A stretch of 33,200 bases of DNA from an uncultured Spartobacteria bacterium (GTDB taxonomy: Bacteria > Verrucomicrobiota > Verrucomicrobiia > Chthoniobacterales > UBA6821), in NCBI GenBank assembly GCA_903831635.1, contig CAIKYN010000227.1, positions 1 through 33,200 on the forward strand, given 5' to 3'. A program made the position numbers and the translations under genes. The notes beneath the pieces were generated by a model. That model saw only the letters and a program-made list of their open reading frames with translations. It was not told where the DNA came from and did no database searches. This document shows, in pieces, positions 7,887 to 15,644 of this stretch (positions are counted from its first letter, which is position 1; each line of letters begins with the position of its first letter).

Positions 7887-8882
7887 GTGAAGGTTGCCGT
7901 CTTCAATACCAAGCGCTATGAGCGCGCCGTGCTGGAGAAAGCAGCGCAGGGAACTTCAATCGACTTCAACTTTCTGGAGCCTCGTCTTGATGCGCAGACC
8001 GCAGTGTTGGCTGCCGGACATGAGGCGGTGCTGATCTTTGTGAATGATGTGGCCAACCGGGTCGTTCTCGAAAAACTCTCCGCCGGAGGAACGCGCTTCC
8101 TTGCCACGCGAAGTGCCGGGTTCAACCAGATCGACCGTGAGGCGGCGTGTGAGTTCGGGATCTCGCTCGCCTACGTGCCCGCCTATTCCCCCAATGCCGT
8201 TGCGGAATTCACAATCGGCCTGATCTTGACCCTTGGACGTCACATTCATGAAGGGCATAACCGCGTGAGGCGGGCTGATTTCAATCTCGAGGGACTTTGC
8301 GGATTTGAATTACGCGACATGACTGTCGGTGTTTGCGGGACCGGAAGGATCGGCACAGAGGTTGTGAAACTACTCAGCGGTTTCGGGTGCAAGATCCTTG
8401 CCTATGACGACGAACCGAACGAGACCGTGACCCTGCTGGCCTCCTATGTCGACACGCGTGAGGAGCTTTTCCGGTACTCCGACATCCTTACTCTGCACGT
8501 CCCCCTTCAGCCTTCGACCTTCCATCTCATCGATCAGTCAGCCCTCGGCATGATGAAGAATGGTGTCTTTCTCATCAATACGAGTCGTGGAGCTCTGCTG
8601 GATACTCCGGCTGTCGTAGAGGCTCTGAAGAGTCGCAAGGTCGGCTTCCTGGCGATCGATGTCTACGAGGAGGAGGCTTCCCTCTTCTTTGAGGATCACT
8701 CCTCGGACATCATCAGCGACGACACCTTTGCCCGGTTGCTCACCTTTCCTAATGTCATCGTGACAGGCCATCAGGCCTTCCTTACCCAGCATGCCCTGCG
8801 CAATATCGCGGAGACAACCGTTCAAAGCCTGCAAGAGTTCACCACTGGGATGCCCTGCACCTATGCCGTGCCGGCGCCATGA
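7887..8882 (+). CDS. ldhA: D-lactate dehydrogenase (D-2-hydroxyacid dehydrogenase)
   Basis: A 331-residue NAD-dependent D-2-hydroxyacid dehydrogenase that most likely interconverts pyruvate and D-lactate. Family features: the substrate loop TRSAGFNQID (74-83), the nucleotide-binding GVCGTGRIGTEV (148-159) with acidic residues at the end of the next strand (AYDDEP), the catalytic Arg in NTSRGALLDT (Arg234), the acidic residue after DVYEEE (about 262), and the catalytic His in TGHQAFLT (His295). Length matches the LdhA group. The start is GTG at 7887, six bases after the GH1 stop. The 3' end overlaps the oppA-like start by four bases, so it sits in a translationally linked chain. Placement with glycosidases suggests a fermentative sugar catabolic unit, which is an inference. 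Confidence 0.88.
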   Translation: MKVAVFNTKRYERAVLEKAAQGTSIDFNFLEPRLDAQTAVLAAGHEAVLIFVNDVANRVVLEKLSAGGTRFLATRSAGFNQIDREAACEFGISLAYVPAYSPNAVAEFTIGLILTLGRHIHEGHNRVRRADFNLEGLCGFELRDMTVGVCGTGRIGTEVVKLLSGFGCKILAYDDEPNETVTLLASYVDTREELFRYSDILTLHVPLQPSTFHLIDQSALGMMKNGVFLINTSRGALLDTPAVVEALKSRKVGFLAIDVYEEEASLFFEDHSSDIISDDTFARLLTFPNVIVTGHQAFLTQHALRNIAETTVQSLQEFTTGMPCTYAVPAP

Positions 8883-10495
8883 AGCGCTTGCTGATCACAC
8901 TGCTAGCGCTGGCTCTGTTCCCGATGACAGGGTGCGCCCCGCATCGCGAGAGGTCGGATCTCATCTTTATCAACGGAGCGGAACCGGAGACTCTCGACCC
9001 AGCCCTAATCACGGGCCAACCTGAGGGTCGCATCGTCAATGCACTCTTTGAGGGATTGCTCCGCTTTGATCGAGATGGCATCGCCGGGCCTGGAGTAGCC
9101 TCGTCCTGGGAGCTTTCACCCGATCATTGCGTCTACACCTTCCATCTCCGTCACGATGCCCGATGGAGTGATGGAATGCAGATCACTGCATCCGACTTCG
9201 TTGATTCGTGGCGGAGGACACTGGATCCCGCCACGGCTTCCGCTTACAGCTACCAGCTTTTCTCGGTGAAGGGTGCCGAGGAGTTTGCCAATAGTCCCTT
9301 GGGCAAGATGCCCGACTTTTCTTCGGTTGGAGTGAGGGCCCTCGATGAGCACACCCTAGAGGTCACGCTCCGGCAGCCAACCCCCTACTTTCTGGATCTC
9401 TGTGCATTTCCGACACTCTACCCAGTACGCACCGATTTGATCGCAAAGTATGGGGACGACTGGGTGAAGCCCGGGAAGCTTGTCGGGAACGGCTCCTTCA
9501 TTCTTGAGGATTGGAGGATCAATGATGCCATCCACCTTAAGCGGAACCCCCTGTACTGGGATGCAAAAAACGTCTCCTTGCGCACAGTTGAGGTCCTTCC
9601 GATCAGTCAGGCCAATGTCGCCTACAACTTCTATGCCGCCCGTCAGGCTGATCTGATCATGGACAAGGGATTGGCTCCCCCTTCGCTGCTGGATGCCCTC
9701 AAGATCCGTCCCGACTTCCACGCCGCGCCTTTCCTTGGAACCTTTTTCCTTCGCTTTAATTGTGCCAAGGGCCCCTTCACCGATGTTCGGGTGCGCAAGG
9801 CATTCGCCATGGCGGTCGGTCGCAAAAGGATCACGTCCAAGATTACAAGGGCTGGCGAGTCCGATGCGCTAAGTTTCGTTCCGCCCGGTATTCCGGGGTA
9901 TGAGGCTCCCAAGGGTCTTCCCGAGGATGTCCACACTGCACGCAGACTGCTGGCCGAAGCTGGTTATCCCGAGGGCAAGGGTTTTCCTCTGACCAGTTAT
10001 CTTTACAGCGAAGGTGAGCTGAACGAGGGAGTGGCTGTCGAGTTGCAGGCCATGTGGAAGGAGCAACTGGGTGTTACTGTCCAGCTTGCAAGGCAGGAGT
10101 GGAAGGTCTACCTGAACTCCCTCGGGTCGCTGGATTTTGGAATCGCCCGCTCCAGCTGGGTGGGGGATTACCCGGATCCGAACACCTTTCTCGATCTCTT
10201 TCTCTCTGAAAGTGGCAACAACCGTACGGGATGGAAGAATGTCGCCTACGATCAGATGATCCATGATGCGGCTCGGGCTGCTGCGGATACCGATCCAAAG
10301 AAACGTTTTGCGATTATGCGCCGTGCCGAGGAATTCCTTGTCCGGGATGAGGCGCCGATTTCTCCCTTGTTTTTCTATGTTGGAATCCAGCTTTACGACG
10401 GAAATCATTTGGGTGGGATCGAGCCCAATGTCTTGGACGAACACCCCATACGTGAGATCTTCCGCAAAGACCTACCTGATGCATTGAAGCCATGA
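8879..10495 (+). CDS. oppA: oligopeptide ABC transporter substrate-binding lipoprotein
   Basis: A 538-residue extracytoplasmic binding protein of the SBP_bac_5 family, which captures peptides for an ABC importer. The lipobox is MTGC (Cys19). The family signature is near the N-terminus: INGAEPETLDPALITGQPEG followed by NALFEGLLRF. Later conserved segments include YTFHLRHDARWSDG, GNGSFILEDW and VRKAFAMAVGRKRI. Length and order match OppA/MppA-type proteins. The start overlaps the D-lactate dehydrogenase stop (ATGA), and its own stop overlaps the next gene likewise. No permease or ATPase gene is adjacent. Two matching permease genes lie in the same window at 26834-28608 on the opposite strand and could be its partners. 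The ligand could also be something other than a peptide. Confidence 0.85.
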   Translation: MKRLLITLLALALFPMTGCAPHRERSDLIFINGAEPETLDPALITGQPEGRIVNALFEGLLRFDRDGIAGPGVASSWELSPDHCVYTFHLRHDARWSDGMQITASDFVDSWRRTLDPATASAYSYQLFSVKGAEEFANSPLGKMPDFSSVGVRALDEHTLEVTLRQPTPYFLDLCAFPTLYPVRTDLIAKYGDDWVKPGKLVGNGSFILEDWRINDAIHLKRNPLYWDAKNVSLRTVEVLPISQANVAYNFYAARQADLIMDKGLAPPSLLDALKIRPDFHAAPFLGTFFLRFNCAKGPFTDVRVRKAFAMAVGRKRITSKITRAGESDALSFVPPGIPGYEAPKGLPEDVHTARRLLAEAGYPEGKGFPLTSYLYSEGELNEGVAVELQAMWKEQLGVTVQLARQEWKVYLNSLGSLDFGIARSSWVGDYPDPNTFLDLFLSESGNNRTGWKNVAYDQMIHDAARAAADTDPKKRFAIMRRAEEFLVRDEAPISPLFFYVGIQLYDGNHLGGIEPNVLDEHPIREIFRKDLPDALKP

Positions 10496-11331
10496 GAAAA
10501 CCACGGTTTAAGATCAAGAACTGCACCGCCCTTATCACTGGAGCTTCTGCGGGACTCGGTGCCGAGTTTGCCCGTCAGCTCGCACCTGTTGCCTCCTGCT
10601 TGATTCTGCTGGGGCGTCGTGCTGATCGCCTCACAGCACTTGCCGCCGAATTGCAAGCATCCCGTTCGGATCTTCGGATTGATACGATTGCAGCGGATCT
10701 CTCGCAATCCTCCGAGCGAGAGCAACTGGCTGCCGTGATCATCCGTGAGGAGATCCCGCTGAATCTTTTGGTGAATAATGCCGGCCTCGGAGACTTGGGA
10801 ACCTTTGATGATGCCGACTGGTCACGCCTGGCTCCTGTGCTGGACGTGAATATCGTGGCACTGACTCATCTGACGCATCTTCTGTTGCCGATGCTCCGCT
10901 CTCAAAGCCCCTCAGGCATCCTGAATGTCAGTTCCGTGGCAGGTTTTTATCCACTCCCCGAGATGGCCGTCTATGCCGCCACCAAGGCCTATGTGACCAG
11001 CTTCAGCGAGGCGCTCCGTATGGAGCTCGCGCCAGCAGGAATCTCGGTCACGGCCCTCTGTCCGGGACCTGTCCCGACCGAATTCTTCGAAGTGGCTACC
11101 CGTAACGGAGAAACCATCCGTGCCATGGATCGCTCCCACCCGGCGCTCGCGACCTCTCCTGAACAGGTTGTTCGCGAAGCGCTTCAGGGATTGGAAAAGG
11201 ATAAGCCCGGGGTCATCCCGAATTCACTGCTGGCGTTCCTAGTCAGAGGAAGTCGCCTCCTCCCGTTTCCCATGATCAGGGAGGCTATACGTCTGGGGGC
11301 GGGGCCTACCAGTCCCAAGAGTCTGAAATGA
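10492..11331 (+). CDS. short-chain dehydrogenase/reductase
   Basis: A 279-residue classical SDR. The cofactor motif TGASAGLG lies at residues 16-23, with Arg residues after the second strand (LLGRRADRL), which suggests NADP(H). NNAG is at 95-98, the catalytic Ser is in NVSSVAGF (about 147-148), and the YxxxK pair is Tyr161 and Lys165 (YAATKAY). The C-terminal part (CPGPVPTEFFE) resembles the DltE/YqjQ-like group with broad carbonyl substrates. Its start overlaps the oppA-like stop by four bases, making it the last member of the chain that begins at 5611. The substrate is unknown. Confidence 0.85.
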   Translation: MRKPRFKIKNCTALITGASAGLGAEFARQLAPVASCLILLGRRADRLTALAAELQASRSDLRIDTIAADLSQSSEREQLAAVIIREEIPLNLLVNNAGLGDLGTFDDADWSRLAPVLDVNIVALTHLTHLLLPMLRSQSPSGILNVSSVAGFYPLPEMAVYAATKAYVTSFSEALRMELAPAGISVTALCPGPVPTEFFEVATRNGETIRAMDRSHPALATSPEQVVREALQGLEKDKPGVIPNSLLAFLVRGSRLLPFPMIREAIRLGAGPTSPKSLK

Positions 11332-11394
11332 GCTTAGCAACTTCCTTGATCAACCGACATTGACGATTCGAGCTAGATCGGCGAAAGTCTCCTT

Positions 11395-12423
11395 GTGAAA
11401 AATTTCACAAGATGGTCCACCAAGGAAATTGACCCCCGATCCAACGCTGCTTTTGCGGAGGCAATCGAGCTGATTGGTCCCGATCTCTACTCTGTCGAGG
11501 AGAGGATTCATGAACAGTCCAATGCGGTCGACTCGGGCGTGGAGCATTATTTTGAATATGCCGTTGGAGGTAGCGGCAAACGGTTGAGGCCTGCGTTAGC
11601 TCTACTCTCCGGTGGAGCTACAGGACGAATTGTTTCAGACCATGTCGATCTTGCGGTCATCGTGGAGCTCATCCATATCGCAAGCCTTGTTCATGACGAC
11701 ATCATGGATGGCGCTGATCGCCGCCGTGATCGACCAACGCTTAACGCGAAGTGGGGCAATTCCCTCACGGTTCTTGTTGGGGATGTGCTTTTTGCCCACG
11801 CCTTGAGGCTCTCGACGAAATTTTCCAACTCTGAGGTTGCTCGTAGAATCGCTGATGCTGCGGCTGATGTTTGCACGGGCGAGATCTTACAGACCCAGCG
11901 TCGCTTCGATCTGAATCTTCCTCTGGCGGAGTATTACCGGATGGTGCAGATGAAGACCGGAGCGCTCTTCGCTGTCTCCTGCGAACTTGGAGCATTCTTG
12001 AGCGGAGCGTCACCTTCTGTGATCAATGCTCTCAAGAATTACGGCAATAAGATCGGTATTGCCTATCAGGTTCTTGATGACTGTATCGACCTAGTGGGTG
12101 ACGAGGAGATGATCGGAAAGACTCTTGGTACAGACATCGCCTGCGGGAAGTTTACCCTTCCCGTCCTGCTTCTGTTGCAAAATTCCTCCCCAAAGGAACG
12201 CGATGAACTTCATGCCATGCTTCTGGCTGAAGAAGGTGTCTCCCCCTCGAAATTGCTCGATCTTGTCACCTCAAAGGGAGCTCTCCCCGCCGCCGTTCAG
12301 GCTGCACGTGTTCTGGTGAACGAGGCCGCTGCCGAGCTCGATAAGGTTCAGAAGAACCGTCATGCCGTGGCGCTTTATTCCATGACCGAGTATTTGCACG
12401 GGGTTCTCGATTCTCTCTGCTAA
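11395..12423 (+). CDS. trans-polyprenyl diphosphate synthase
   Basis: A 342-residue all-trans polyprenyl diphosphate synthase that extends allylic diphosphates with isopentenyl diphosphate, probably to make the side chain of a respiratory quinone. Residues GSGKRLRPAL (59-68) bind isopentenyl diphosphate. The first Asp-rich motif is DDIMD (101-105), and the second is DDCID (228-232) followed by GKTLGTDI. A small residue pair, rather than bulky aromatics, precedes the first motif (SLVHDD), which is typical of long-chain (C35-C50) enzymes. The start is GTG at 11395. It stands 63 bases after the SDR gene and 75 bases before radC, all on the same strand. Chain length cannot be fixed from sequence. 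Confidence 0.9.
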   Translation: MKNFTRWSTKEIDPRSNAAFAEAIELIGPDLYSVEERIHEQSNAVDSGVEHYFEYAVGGSGKRLRPALALLSGGATGRIVSDHVDLAVIVELIHIASLVHDDIMDGADRRRDRPTLNAKWGNSLTVLVGDVLFAHALRLSTKFSNSEVARRIADAAADVCTGEILQTQRRFDLNLPLAEYYRMVQMKTGALFAVSCELGAFLSGASPSVINALKNYGNKIGIAYQVLDDCIDLVGDEEMIGKTLGTDIACGKFTLPVLLLLQNSSPKERDELHAMLLAEEGVSPSKLLDLVTSKGALPAAVQAARVLVNEAAAELDKVQKNRHAVALYSMTEYLHGVLDSLC

Positions 12424-12498
12424 AGAGCCGATAATTAAATCTTGGGGAGAGCTTTTTTGTGTCCCTTGCGGATTACTGCTCGTGGCGTATTTTTCCCC

Positions 12499-13194
12499 AT
12501 GATCTCTTCATGCTTTGGGGACCTTCCCCGGACCGAAAGGCCGCGTGAACGGCTTTTCAGTCATGGGGCCTCTGTCCTCACCGATGCAGAACTCTTAGCC
12601 CTGTTCCTACGCACGGGTAAAGTGGGGTTGGACGTCATGTCTCTGGCCAAATCCTTGTTGGTTGAGTGGGGTAGCTTGAGACGATTAGCTGGATGCTCCG
12701 TTGAGGAACTTTCCTCACTTCCCGGCATGGGGCCAGCCAAGGCTGCGGAACTCAAGGCTGCTTTTGAAATGGGGCGCCGGATGGCATTGCCTGAGGAAGA
12801 ACGCCCAAGAATTGATCGAGCCGGAGTGATCCACCGACTCCTTGCCCGTGAGATGGAAATTCTACCCTATGAGTCGCTTCGTGTTCTGATGCTGGATACC
12901 CGTCACGGTCTTCTGGAACATCGTGAAGTCTCTCGAGGAAGTCTGAATGAAAGCATCGCCCATCCGAGGGAGATCTTTCGTCCCGCCATCGCCAAGGGGG
13001 CGTATGCCATAGCCGTAGTCCATAACCATCCCTCAGGCGATCCCCTGCCTAGTGAGGCAGACCGGCGACTGACGCGTCGTCTCACGGAAGCCGGGACACT
13101 TCTTCAAATTCCTCTGGTCGATCACGTCATCATCGGAGCGACACGTGGGGATCAATCCCCATATTTCAGTTTCCGTGAAGCGGGACTGATGTAG
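12499..13194 (+). CDS. radC: RadC-family (JAB/MPN domain) protein
   Basis: A 231-residue RadC-like protein. Residues about 67-95 form a helix-hairpin-helix (SSLPGMGPAKAAELKAAFE). Residues about 105-231 are the JAB/MPN domain with the metal motif HNHPSGDPLPSEAD (His175, His177, Asp188) and the family segment PLVDHVIIG. Length matches chromosomal RadC proteins. The biological role of RadC is unsettled; early links to DNA repair have been questioned. The frame is open from a TTG at 12442, but the ATG at 12499 gives the usual RadC N-terminus (LPRTERPRERL). It is not close to any anti-restriction or phage gene, so it looks like the housekeeping copy. Confidence 0.9.
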   Translation: MISSCFGDLPRTERPRERLFSHGASVLTDAELLALFLRTGKVGLDVMSLAKSLLVEWGSLRRLAGCSVEELSSLPGMGPAKAAELKAAFEMGRRMALPEEERPRIDRAGVIHRLLAREMEILPYESLRVLMLDTRHGLLEHREVSRGSLNESIAHPREIFRPAIAKGAYAIAVVHNHPSGDPLPSEADRRLTRRLTEAGTLLQIPLVDHVIIGATRGDQSPYFSFREAGLM

Positions 13195-13249
13195 GCAATG
13201 GGTGTTGAAAGGCTGTACTGAATCCATAAATAAATCATAATTGACGCTA

Positions 13250-13319
13250 CTTGCCTCCCGGCAAGCGGTGGCGCCCTTCGGGCTGCCTTCGGCAGTCTTA
13301 CGCGCCACTTCCCAGTGGC
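13250..13319. repeat. compact multi-hairpin intergenic element
   Basis: Four perfect short inverted repeats are packed into 70 bases between radC and lpxA. CTTGCC-tccc-GGCAAG spans 13250-13265. GCCC-ttc-GGGC spans 13273-13283. CTGCC-ttc-GGCAG spans 13283-13295. GCCACT-tccc-AGTGGC spans 13304-13319. In addition, GTGGCGC at 13268-13274 pairs perfectly with GCGCCAC at 13302-13308, enclosing the middle hairpins and competing with the last one. The two outer hairpins share a TCCC loop and the two inner ones a TTC loop. No T-tract follows. It looks like a REP-type element or a structured RNA leader of lpxA. Confidence 0.7.
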
Positions 13320-13355
13320 TTGTTTCAATCCTGCATCCCTCATAATCTGAACCTG

Positions 13356-14174
13356 ATGTCCAAGATTCATCCCTCTGCTTTCGTTGATCCCGCTGCAGTC
13401 CTTGCTTCCGATGTGGAGGTTGGTCCAGGAGCAATCATTGAGGCTGGAGCCGTGATCGGCGAGGGATGCAGGATTCAGGCTCACGCTGTGATTACAGGCC
13501 ATGTGCACATGGGTGCCAGAAATACCGTGGGATATGGAGCCATCGTCGGTGCCGATCCTCAGGATTACGATTTTAAGCCCGGCACGAAGAGCGAGGTTGT
13601 CATCGGTGATGACAATATCATCCGCGAATACGTCACCTTACACCGCGGCACCAAGGAGGGGACAGTCACCCGCGTCGGGGACAAAAACTTCCTCATGGTG
13701 GGGGTCCACCTCGGTCACAACAGCTCGGTCGGCAACAAGGTGATCATTGCCAATAACTGCCTCCTTGCAGGGTATGTCGAGGTTCAGGATGGGGCAGTGC
13801 TTGGCGGTGGTTCGGTTTTCCACCAGTTCCTGCGTGTTGGCAAACTCTGCATGGTTAGGGGAGGGGAGCGCTTCCCGAAGGATATCCCTCCTTTTGTCTC
13901 TGCTTATGGGACCAGCATGGTGGCCGGTATCAATGCTGTCGGCCTCAAGCGTGCCGGGATGAGTTCCGAGACGCGTCTTGAGATCAAGCGGGCCTTCCGC
14001 CTGATCTATCACAGTGGCAGGAATATCTCTCAGGCTCTTGAGGAATCGAGAAAGGAAACATGGGGTCCCGAGGCACAGTACTTTCTCGATTTCATCGCCT
14101 CTGCCAAGAAGCGTGGCGTCTGCGCAGCTAAACCTGTCCGGGGGAAAGGCGGAACGACCGAAGACGAGGAATAG
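13356..14174 (+). CDS. lpxA: acyl-ACP--UDP-N-acetylglucosamine O-acyltransferase
   Basis: A 272-residue LpxA, the first enzyme of lipid A synthesis, transferring a 3-hydroxyacyl chain from acyl carrier protein to UDP-GlcNAc in the cytosol. Hexapeptide repeats of the left-handed beta-helix run from residue 4 to about 185. The catalytic His is in VHLGHNSSVG (His121, matching His125 of E. coli). Family segments GADPQDYDF, REYVTLHRGT and GLKRAGMSSE are present. The start at 13356 is the first Met that gives the normal N-terminus (MSKIHPSAFVDPAA); the upstream frame runs through the hairpin element. Its C-terminus has a charged tail (TTEDEE). No other lpx gene is adjacent. The gene ends 14 bases from the convergent larC stop. 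Its presence shows a lipopolysaccharide-type outer membrane. Confidence 0.93.
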   Translation: MSKIHPSAFVDPAAVLASDVEVGPGAIIEAGAVIGEGCRIQAHAVITGHVHMGARNTVGYGAIVGADPQDYDFKPGTKSEVVIGDDNIIREYVTLHRGTKEGTVTRVGDKNFLMVGVHLGHNSSVGNKVIIANNCLLAGYVEVQDGAVLGGGSVFHQFLRVGKLCMVRGGERFPKDIPPFVSAYGTSMVAGINAVGLKRAGMSSETRLEIKRAFRLIYHSGRNISQALEESRKETWGPEAQYFLDFIASAKKRGVCAAKPVRGKGGTTEDEE

Positions 14175-14188
14175 GAGTAACGATTCTT

Positions 14189-15496
14189 CTAATCTTCGGC
14201 TAGGGAGCGCAGAGCGGCTTCATATACCAGTCTGACGGCCACTTGATGGTGAACTGCAGCCTCCGCGCAGGAGGAGAACTCGGGTGAACGCTGAATGACC
14301 TCACCGCCAAGCGTACCCACCTTGACTCGGATATTTCCGTAGGGTGTCTCGGCCTCCTCGAAATGCCGCTCGAGTTTCAATCGCTCCATGTGGTGTCGAC
14401 GGATACCGAAGGCGCTTGTTTGGCGCAGCATCAGTTCGGATAGATTCTCAGCTTTCTCCGCCACGGTAAGAACCTCCAGGATCCAACCGGAACGACCCTT
14501 TTTCATGACTGTCGGCGTGAGCGTCGCATCGAGTGCTCCCGCGGTGATCAATGCATCGAGTGCACTGGAGGCATGCTCGGGTGTGAGGTCATCCAGATTG
14601 CAGCGTAGTTCGACGACCTCTTCCAAGGTTGCATGATCTGATTCTGTGGATTTGCCCAGAATCAGACGGAGAACATTGGGGCGATTCGGGGTGTTTCGCG
14701 AACCGAGTCCGTATCCGATAGCGTTCACCTTCATCTCGGGCATTGGCACAAAAATCGAGGCAAACTCTGCCAGGATCGCTGCACCTGTTGGAGTGATGTG
14801 CTCCCAAGGTTCATCTACCTGACGAAAAGGTATCCCCTTGAGAATCGCCAGGGTGGCTGGTGCTGGTAGGGGGAAAGTTCCATGGGCGCAGTGGATATGC
14901 CCGGTGCCCTCGATCAACGGACCACATGTGATCTTATCGATCTTTAAGTAATCAATTCCTGCACATGCACAGACGATATCGGCGATTGAGTCCTCCGCCC
15001 CGACCTCGTGAAATCCGACATTTTCTGGGGGGACTCCGTGCACAGCTCCCTCTGCGATGGCGATCCGCTGGAAAACGGCAAGGGCGCGTGTTTTTACCTT
15101 CTCTTCGAGGTTACTGCCACTGATCAAAGCTACGATCTCGGCGTGATTACGTCCATGGATGTGATGACCAGCAGAGCCATAGTTATGATCATGCTCATGG
15201 TGAGCTCCGTCTCCGTGATGGTGGTGGTCGTGTACCACATGATGATGCTTATGACTGTGCTCGTGATGGTGATGATCAGCGGGTGCTCCCTCGTGGCCGT
15301 CATGTCCACTTACCAAAAAGCGCCAACCTGCGATGCCATTTCTTTCGCTGCGCTCGAAGCGGCAGGGTGGCAGATCGATTGGTAATGCCTTCAATGCATT
15401 GTGAAAAATCTCCTCCGGAACTCCGAGATCTCTGAGTGCCGAAACGGACATGTCGCCACTAATCCCGGCAAATGCATCGATATGAAGGAGTTTCAT
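14189..15496 (-). CDS. larC: nickel-pincer cofactor nickel chelatase LarC, His-rich
   Basis: A 435-residue LarC-family protein (TIGR00299/DUF111), which inserts nickel into the pyridinium-bisthiocarboxylate mononucleotide cofactor used by lactate racemase and related enzymes. Family features: N-terminal KLLHIDAFAGISGDM (2-16), ENVGFHEVGAEDSIADIV, GPLIEGTGHIHCAHGTFPLP, and the C-terminal part with VVELRCNLDDLTPE and TVMKKGRSG. Residues 65-118 hold 24 histidines in 54 positions, a probable nickel-binding or storage insert. The frame is continuous, whereas larC of Lactobacillus plantarum needs a programmed frameshift. The start at 15496 is chosen because the KLLHIDAFAG motif follows directly; the frame extends to 15541. 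No larA, larB or larE is present in the window. It is divergent from speA. Confidence 0.9.
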   Translation of the reverse strand: MKLLHIDAFAGISGDMSVSALRDLGVPEEIFHNALKALPIDLPPCRFERSERNGIAGWRFLVSGHDGHEGAPADHHHHEHSHKHHHVVHDHHHHGDGAHHEHDHNYGSAGHHIHGRNHAEIVALISGSNLEEKVKTRALAVFQRIAIAEGAVHGVPPENVGFHEVGAEDSIADIVCACAGIDYLKIDKITCGPLIEGTGHIHCAHGTFPLPAPATLAILKGIPFRQVDEPWEHITPTGAAILAEFASIFVPMPEMKVNAIGYGLGSRNTPNRPNVLRLILGKSTESDHATLEEVVELRCNLDDLTPEHASSALDALITAGALDATLTPTVMKKGRSGWILEVLTVAEKAENLSELMLRQTSAFGIRRHHMERLKLERHFEEAETPYGNIRVKVGTLGGEVIQRSPEFSSCAEAAVHHQVAVRLVYEAALRSLAED

Positions 15497-15644
15497 GATG
15501 GTGAGATTCTGGTTGTGGAAGGGATTCTTCCAAGCACCCATTCACAGCTATAGTCTTGGGAAACGGCAATGCAAAAAAACTAAAGCATCATGTCGCCAAG
15601 ACAGGGCATGTTTGTTTTAATTTTTACTCCTCAATTTATCCTCA

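Noticed and set aside
13251..13355. N-terminal extension of LpxA through the hairpin element
   Set aside because: The translation of the hairpins has no counterpart in LpxA, and MSKIHPSAFV at 13356 is the typical N-terminus.
15497..15644. Sigma-70-like promoter between larC and speA
   Set aside because: A TATAGT occurs near 15552 but lacks a convincing -35 box at the right spacing. I could not support a promoter call here or in the other divergent gaps.
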